Source: Hymenobacter negativus
GTDB lineage: Bacteria > Bacteroidota > Bacteroidia > Cytophagales > Hymenobacteraceae
Assembly (NCBI RefSeq): GCF_017571495.1
Contig: NZ_JAGETZ010000003.1
Span: 434,001-498,000, forward strand
Direction of reading: 5' to 3'
Length of the DNA: 64,000 nt
Below are positions 60,739 to 64,000 of this stretch, piece by piece (the stretch's first letter is position 1; each line of letters opens with the position of its first letter). Made by a program: the position numbers and the translations under genes. The notes beneath the pieces were generated by a model. That model was given only the letters and a program-made list of their open reading frames with translations. It did not search any database and was not told the origin of the DNA.

Positions 60739-60741
60739 ATT

Positions 60742-61170
60742 TTACAAGCCTTCGATGTGGGAGATGATGAGGGGGAGCTCCACCTCGATGTTGGTGTCGC
60801 CGGTTTTGATTTCCCGCTTGTTTTCGGTGAATTCGGCATTATGGAGCGTGTGGGTAATCAGCTGATTGACCGGGTTCACGTAGCTGATGACGATGGGGAA
60901 GGATTTAATGTCCAGCAGGCTGCCGCCGGGCGGTAGCGCCGCCTGAATGCGCTCCACTTCCTTCATTTCGAGGGTAATGGAGGCGTTGGGTTCGCGCTTG
61001 CCGATGCCCCGGCTCACGGGGTTGTTGCCGGCGCCGTAGTTGTTCACCTTCTCCTGCTTGACGCCGTAGGAGATGGCCGTAATGCCGGCCACGGTTTGGC
61101 CCAGCAGTTGGGCGCGAATGTCAGCCCACGCATACGCGGTGCCGTTGATGAGTGGAACGAAATCAGCCAT
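60742..61170 (-). CDS. Tail tube protein
   Basis: 142 residues, beta-rich: INGTAYAWADIRAQLLGQTV, ISYGVKQEKVNNYGAGNNPVSRGIGKREPNASITLEM, DIKSFPIVISYVNP, EIKTGDTNIEVELPLIISHI. Size, fold pattern and position directly downstream of the sheath support the tube. Confidence 0.82.
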   Translation of the reverse strand: MADFVPLINGTAYAWADIRAQLLGQTVAGITAISYGVKQEKVNNYGAGNNPVSRGIGKREPNASITLEMKEVERIQAALPPGGSLLDIKSFPIVISYVNPVNQLITHTLHNAEFTENKREIKTGDTNIEVELPLIISHIEGL

Positions 61171-61176
61171 GGCGAA

Positions 61177-62376
61177 TTAGGAGATTTTGGCCGCGAGGCC
61201 GAGCGAAACATTGATTTGACGGCCGACGCCCACGGGCACCAGGCGCACACGCACGGCCAATTGGGAGGTGCTGACCACGTTCTGCGCCGGGTCGATGTAC
61301 ACCCCCAGGGCCGAGGCCTCGCCGGTCTGCTGCAGGCCCGCTGTAAGGGCGGCTACGACCTTGCCCTGCAACTCGCCGATGGCCTGCGCCACCAGCGTGC
61401 CGTCCGCATTCACCGGCAGCGGGCCGTTGAGGGCCGGCAGCAACGCGGTGCGGGTGATGATGGCCGCCTTGTTGGTGGTCCGCACGTTTTCCAGGTAGGC
61501 GTAGTCGCTGCTGGCCACCGTGCAGGTGGGCGAGTCGGAGAAGTAGAAGCCGTCGATGCCCGCGTGCTGGCGCACCACGATGAACCCCTTGTCGGCCACA
61601 TTGCCCAGGTCACCGGGCAATAGCTCGCTCAGGGCCTTGCCGTTGGTCAGGCCGGCGTTGAGGAAACTGCCGTCGCCGGTGAGGTTGAACTTCTGCACCC
61701 AGGCAATGGATTCGTTCACGCCAGCGGCGGAAGTAGCACCCAGGGCCGTGCCAATGGCGGGCTCGCCCGGGGCGTTGCCGTGGTCGGTACCGGCCACCAC
61801 CGCCACGTACTCGCTGTTGAGGGCGCGCAGGTCGGGGGCGGTGCTCAGGTCGGCTTGCAGGCTGTGGCCACCGAGCAGCACGGCAACGGGGCGGTGCTGC
61901 AGGAACTCTTCGGCAGCCAGGGCCTGCGCTTTGGCTACGGCGGTTAGCACGTCGGCATCGAGGCCACCGGTCACCACGGGCGTATAGCCCGAGGCAGGGT
62001 TGAGCACGACGGCCAACTGCTTCACGCGGCCGTTGGCGTTGGTGAGCAGCGTTTTGGCACCACCTGCCAGCGTGCGGTCGCAAATGTCGGCCATGGGCAC
62101 CGTGCGGGCCACGGCCATGAACAGCAGCACCGCACCGGGCGACTGACGGAAGAACTCGCTGATGTGGCGGTAGGTCTTCGTAAAGTTGGTGGCGGTGGCG
62201 GTGATGCCAATGGCTTCGGCCGCTTGAATGCTGCGCAGCTCATAGACCGTGCCCAGCGCGAGCTTGCCGGCAATGGCAACGCCCTGCGTGATGAGGGCGC
62301 TGATGCCGTCGCTGGTGGGCTGTTGCCGGCCCAGGCCGCCGGTTGCTTTCGTAATGTTGATGTCGGGCAAGGCCAT
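61177..62376 (-). CDS. Contractile tail sheath protein (DUF2586-like)
   Basis: 399 residues. An N-terminal ITKATGGLGRQQPTSDGISALITQG segment, a middle Rossmann-like part (VAVLLGGHSLQADLS ... EYVAVVAGTDHG), and a C-terminal DGFYFSDSPTCTVASSDYAYLENVRTTNKAAIITRTALLP followed by strands ending LRVRLVPVGVGRQINVSL. This matches bacteroidotal DUF2586 tail sheath proteins. It shows that the tail is contractile. Confidence 0.85.
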   Translation of the reverse strand: MALPDINITKATGGLGRQQPTSDGISALITQGVAIAGKLALGTVYELRSIQAAEAIGITATATNFTKTYRHISEFFRQSPGAVLLFMAVARTVPMADICDRTLAGGAKTLLTNANGRVKQLAVVLNPASGYTPVVTGGLDADVLTAVAKAQALAAEEFLQHRPVAVLLGGHSLQADLSTAPDLRALNSEYVAVVAGTDHGNAPGEPAIGTALGATSAAGVNESIAWVQKFNLTGDGSFLNAGLTNGKALSELLPGDLGNVADKGFIVVRQHAGIDGFYFSDSPTCTVASSDYAYLENVRTTNKAAIITRTALLPALNGPLPVNADGTLVAQAIGELQGKVVAALTAGLQQTGEASALGVYIDPAQNVVSTSQLAVRVRLVPVGVGRQINVSLGLAAKIS

Positions 62377-62378
62377 AA

Positions 62379-62612
62379 CTAAGAGGGGATTTGGTCGGCT
62401 TCCGCGGGAGCGTCCGAGCAGGTGAAAGAAGCAGTAGCGGCGATGCTGGCGGCGACCGTGGCCAGCTTGCCCAGCAGCGGCAACCAGTCGGCCGGGGCTA
62501 GGTCGTAATGCGCGGCCGTGGTGATGCCAGCGGCCAGGCCCCCGGCGATGAGGCGCACCCGGCGCCAGAAGCGCGGGGTAGGGGCCGAGAGGCGGTGCCA
62601 GATGGTTTTCAT
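62379..62612 (-). CDS. Holin-like small membrane protein
   Basis: 77 residues from ATG 62612. Basic N-terminus (KTIWHRLSAPTPRFWRRVR), then one or two hydrophobic helices (LIAGGLAAGITTAAHYDL; LLGKLATVAASIAATASFTC) and an acidic tail. Size and lysis-cassette position favour a holin. ATGA overlap with the spanin-like gene. Confidence 0.6.
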   Translation of the reverse strand: MKTIWHRLSAPTPRFWRRVRLIAGGLAAGITTAAHYDLAPADWLPLLGKLATVAASIAATASFTCSDAPAEADQIPS

Positions 62613-63199
62613 TTGCGGCGAAGGATGAGGCACAGGGCGATGCCGCCCATAAACCCAGCCAGCAGCCACAGATAGGGCCAGGTGCTGGGGTCGTACCAGA
62701 TGACCGGTTTGCAGTCGCAGGGCGTCAGGCGCTGATAAGCAGCTTTAGCCTGGGCTGTGTGCGGCGTTTTGATTTCGTCCCGGGTGAGGCGGATGTTGTA
62801 GACGTTGCCCTGCTGCCAGATGCGGCCGTGCACGCCCAGCGTATCGAAGCAGAGCGTATCCGGGAAAATGGGCCGCTGGCGTAGCAGGCGGTGAATGTTG
62901 GACTTGGCGGCTTTGTGCTGGGCTGTGTCGAGCGAGGCGCTGAGCTTGTTGAGCAGCGAATCCAACTGCAGCGAGTCCCGCTGTTCCCGCACCACGTTGG
63001 GCACGGCCACGTACTTGGTTTGGAACTCCACTTTGGCCACGGTGACCGTATCGTGCACGGTGACGGTCACCGTGTCAGTGGTCACCAGATGCGGATTATC
63101 TGCTACCAGCTGCGCGAGCTTCTGCTCAGGCGTAGAGCGGAACACTGAGCAGCCCGAGAGCGCACCTGCGAGGAATAAAGCAATGCGGAGGTTTCTCAT
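62609..63199 (-). CDS. Spanin-like lipoprotein with C-terminal membrane helix
   Basis: 196 residues from ATG 63199. Lipobox LAGALSGC (Cys17), a periplasmic region rich in Val/Thr strands and coiled helix (VTTDTVTVTVHDTVTVAKVEF; LQLDSLLNKLSASLDTAQHKAA), and a single C-terminal helix (WPYLWLLAGFMGGIALCLIL) ending in RRK. An N-terminal lipid anchor with a C-terminal inner-membrane helix is the architecture of unimolecular spanins. It overlaps its neighbours on both sides by four bases. Confidence 0.68.
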   Translation of the reverse strand: MRNLRIALFLAGALSGCSVFRSTPEQKLAQLVADNPHLVTTDTVTVTVHDTVTVAKVEFQTKYVAVPNVVREQRDSLQLDSLLNKLSASLDTAQHKAAKSNIHRLLRQRPIFPDTLCFDTLGVHGRIWQQGNVYNIRLTRDEIKTPHTAQAKAAYQRLTPCDCKPVIWYDPSTWPYLWLLAGFMGGIALCLILRRK

Positions 63200-63495
63200 T
63201 TGGCTGCTTGTTTGGGAATGCCGAGGGCCCCACGAATGGCGGCCATGTCCACTTTCACGTCGTTGAGTGCCTGCAGCACGTCCTTTTGGTTCTGGTCCTG
63301 CGCGCTCAGGCGCTGGTACACTTCGGCCTTCGTTTTCTCCGCTTCGGCCATGTGCAGGCTGAGGGTGGTTTCGGTGGCCGTCTGGCGGTGTTCGGTGTTG
63401 ATGGCGTAGCCAAAGGCGGTGCTGCTCAGGGCGAGCGCCACCCCGGCCACCCATTTCACCCAGTCCGCCGAAACGGTAGTAGTAGGGGCGGGCAT
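63196..63495 (-). CDS. Membrane-anchored coiled-coil protein of the lysis cassette
   Basis: 99 residues. One N-terminal helix (WVKWVAGVALALSSTAFGYAI) then a long charged coiled coil (ETTLSLHMAEAEKTKAEVYQRLSAQDQNQKDVLQALNDVKVDMAAI). It resembles i-spanins or XhlA-like lysis accessory proteins. Confidence 0.6.
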   Translation of the reverse strand: MPAPTTTVSADWVKWVAGVALALSSTAFGYAINTEHRQTATETTLSLHMAEAEKTKAEVYQRLSAQDQNQKDVLQALNDVKVDMAAIRGALGIPKQAAK

Positions 63496-63504
63496 GGGGG
63501 AGAG

Positions 63505-63972
63505 TTAGCGGGTGGGAACGTCGTCGTATTTGGTCAGGCCGTAGCGGTTGACGACGGCCACCAGCGTAGCCCCATACTTGGGGTCGGTAGCGTAGCCGCA
63601 AGCCTGGAACAGGTGCGCCTCAGCCACGAAATCGTCGGACGAAAACAGGCGCTTGTAGCGGGGCAGTCCTTTGAGGAAGGCCAGTCGGCCGGTGAAGTAG
63701 TCGGCGGGCGAATCGTAGGCGCGGAACGCGGCCTGCACGATGATGCTTTTGCCGTTAATCACTTCGCGGGTGGGCAATACCAGCACCTTGCCTTTCCAGG
63801 TGGAGCCGGCCTTGATGCCGCCGAAGTTGTTGGCCTTTTTGGTGAGGCCTGACTCGCCCCAGCCGCTTTCAATGGCAGCCTGGGCCAGGCAAACCGAGGC
63901 ACAAAGGCCCGTGCCGTGGCAGGTGCGTTGGGCGTCGGCGGCGTATTTGGCGAAAAAGTCAGCGGGTTTCAT
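63505..63972 (-). CDS. Endolysin, glucosaminidase (FlgJ-like) family
   Basis: 155 residues. ASVCLAQAAIESGWGESGLTKKANNFGGIK includes the catalytic Glu (about 35) of the glucosaminidase/FlgJ family; AAFRAYDSPADYFTGRLAFL and QACGYATDPKYGATLVAVVNRYGL complete the domain. It would cut the glycan strand of peptidoglycan at cell lysis. No signal peptide, so holin-dependent release is expected. Confidence 0.9.
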   Translation of the reverse strand: MKPADFFAKYAADAQRTCHGTGLCASVCLAQAAIESGWGESGLTKKANNFGGIKAGSTWKGKVLVLPTREVINGKSIIVQAAFRAYDSPADYFTGRLAFLKGLPRYKRLFSSDDFVAEAHLFQACGYATDPKYGATLVAVVNRYGLTKYDDVPTR

Positions 63973-64000
63973 CGCTTGGGGAAGTAGGGTACCAGGGTAG

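Noticed and set aside
50301..63972. Type VI secretion system or eCIS
   Set aside because: No TssJLM/ClpV or eCIS ATPase is seen, and lysis genes are present, which favours phage or tailocin.

Overview
The window looks like a chromosome segment of a Hymenobacter-type member of the Bacteroidota (Cytophagales). This rests on high GC, several secreted proteins with type IX secretion (T9SS) C-terminal sorting domains (type A and CHU_C type B), a TonB receptor of the outer-membrane beta-barrel family, Bat-type von Willebrand proteins, LytTR/LytS-type signalling, and TAnnTTTG-type -7 promoter elements. No species call is possible from sequence alone.

Layout. 1-2152: a large FG-GAP/VCBS surface protein on the minus strand, interrupted by one in-frame TGA. 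2210-20078: mostly core and metabolic genes: glycosyltransferases, ffh, a cytochrome b plus Tat-exported molybdopterin oxidoreductase pair, a 57-residue DUF2256 protein, a methyltransferase, a thioesterase, a DinB protein, pyruvate dehydrogenase E1 beta, a TPR lipoprotein, PspC, YbaB/EbfC, a CHU_C protein and hutH. 20372-25502: a vanadium-haloperoxidase-like lipoprotein, then a LytTR regulator with two LytS-type kinases, one of which has lost its phosphoacceptor histidine, and a divergent small secreted protein. 25697-31125: an M43 metalloprotease frameshifted inside its sorting domain, followed by two paralogous secreted proteins built on 17-residue repeats. 31196-46014: DUF3592-like protein, lipoprotein, hisS, an XRE regulator with an operator array, M28 peptidase, TonB receptor, MORN/YwqK protein, thiolase and a batC-batB pair.

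46225-50299: tRNA-Ser(GCT) followed by a run of small or orphan genes. It includes a low-GC two-gene unit: a soluble DUF4747-like protein plus a four-helix membrane protein. That organisation resembles lambda RexA/RexB and is the best candidate for an undescribed (probably defence) system. 50301-63972: a compact minus-strand module for a contractile phage tail or tailocin, read right to left: glucosaminidase endolysin, membrane coiled-coil protein, spanin-like lipoprotein, holin-like protein, sheath, tube, tail assembly chaperone with a canonical A_AAA_AAC -1 frameshift site and a 69-codon extension, tape measure, DUF6046-like protein, gpD-, gpV-, gp25/W- and gpX-like baseplate proteins, a 983-residue fibre with a GDSL/SGNH esterase domain, gpJ- and gpI-like proteins and a collar/tip protein. 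No capsid, terminase, portal or integrase gene lies in the window, so prophage versus tailocin is undecided.

Intergenic DNA is rich in long inverted repeats and hairpins, many of them plausible bidirectional terminators, and in short degenerate repeats.
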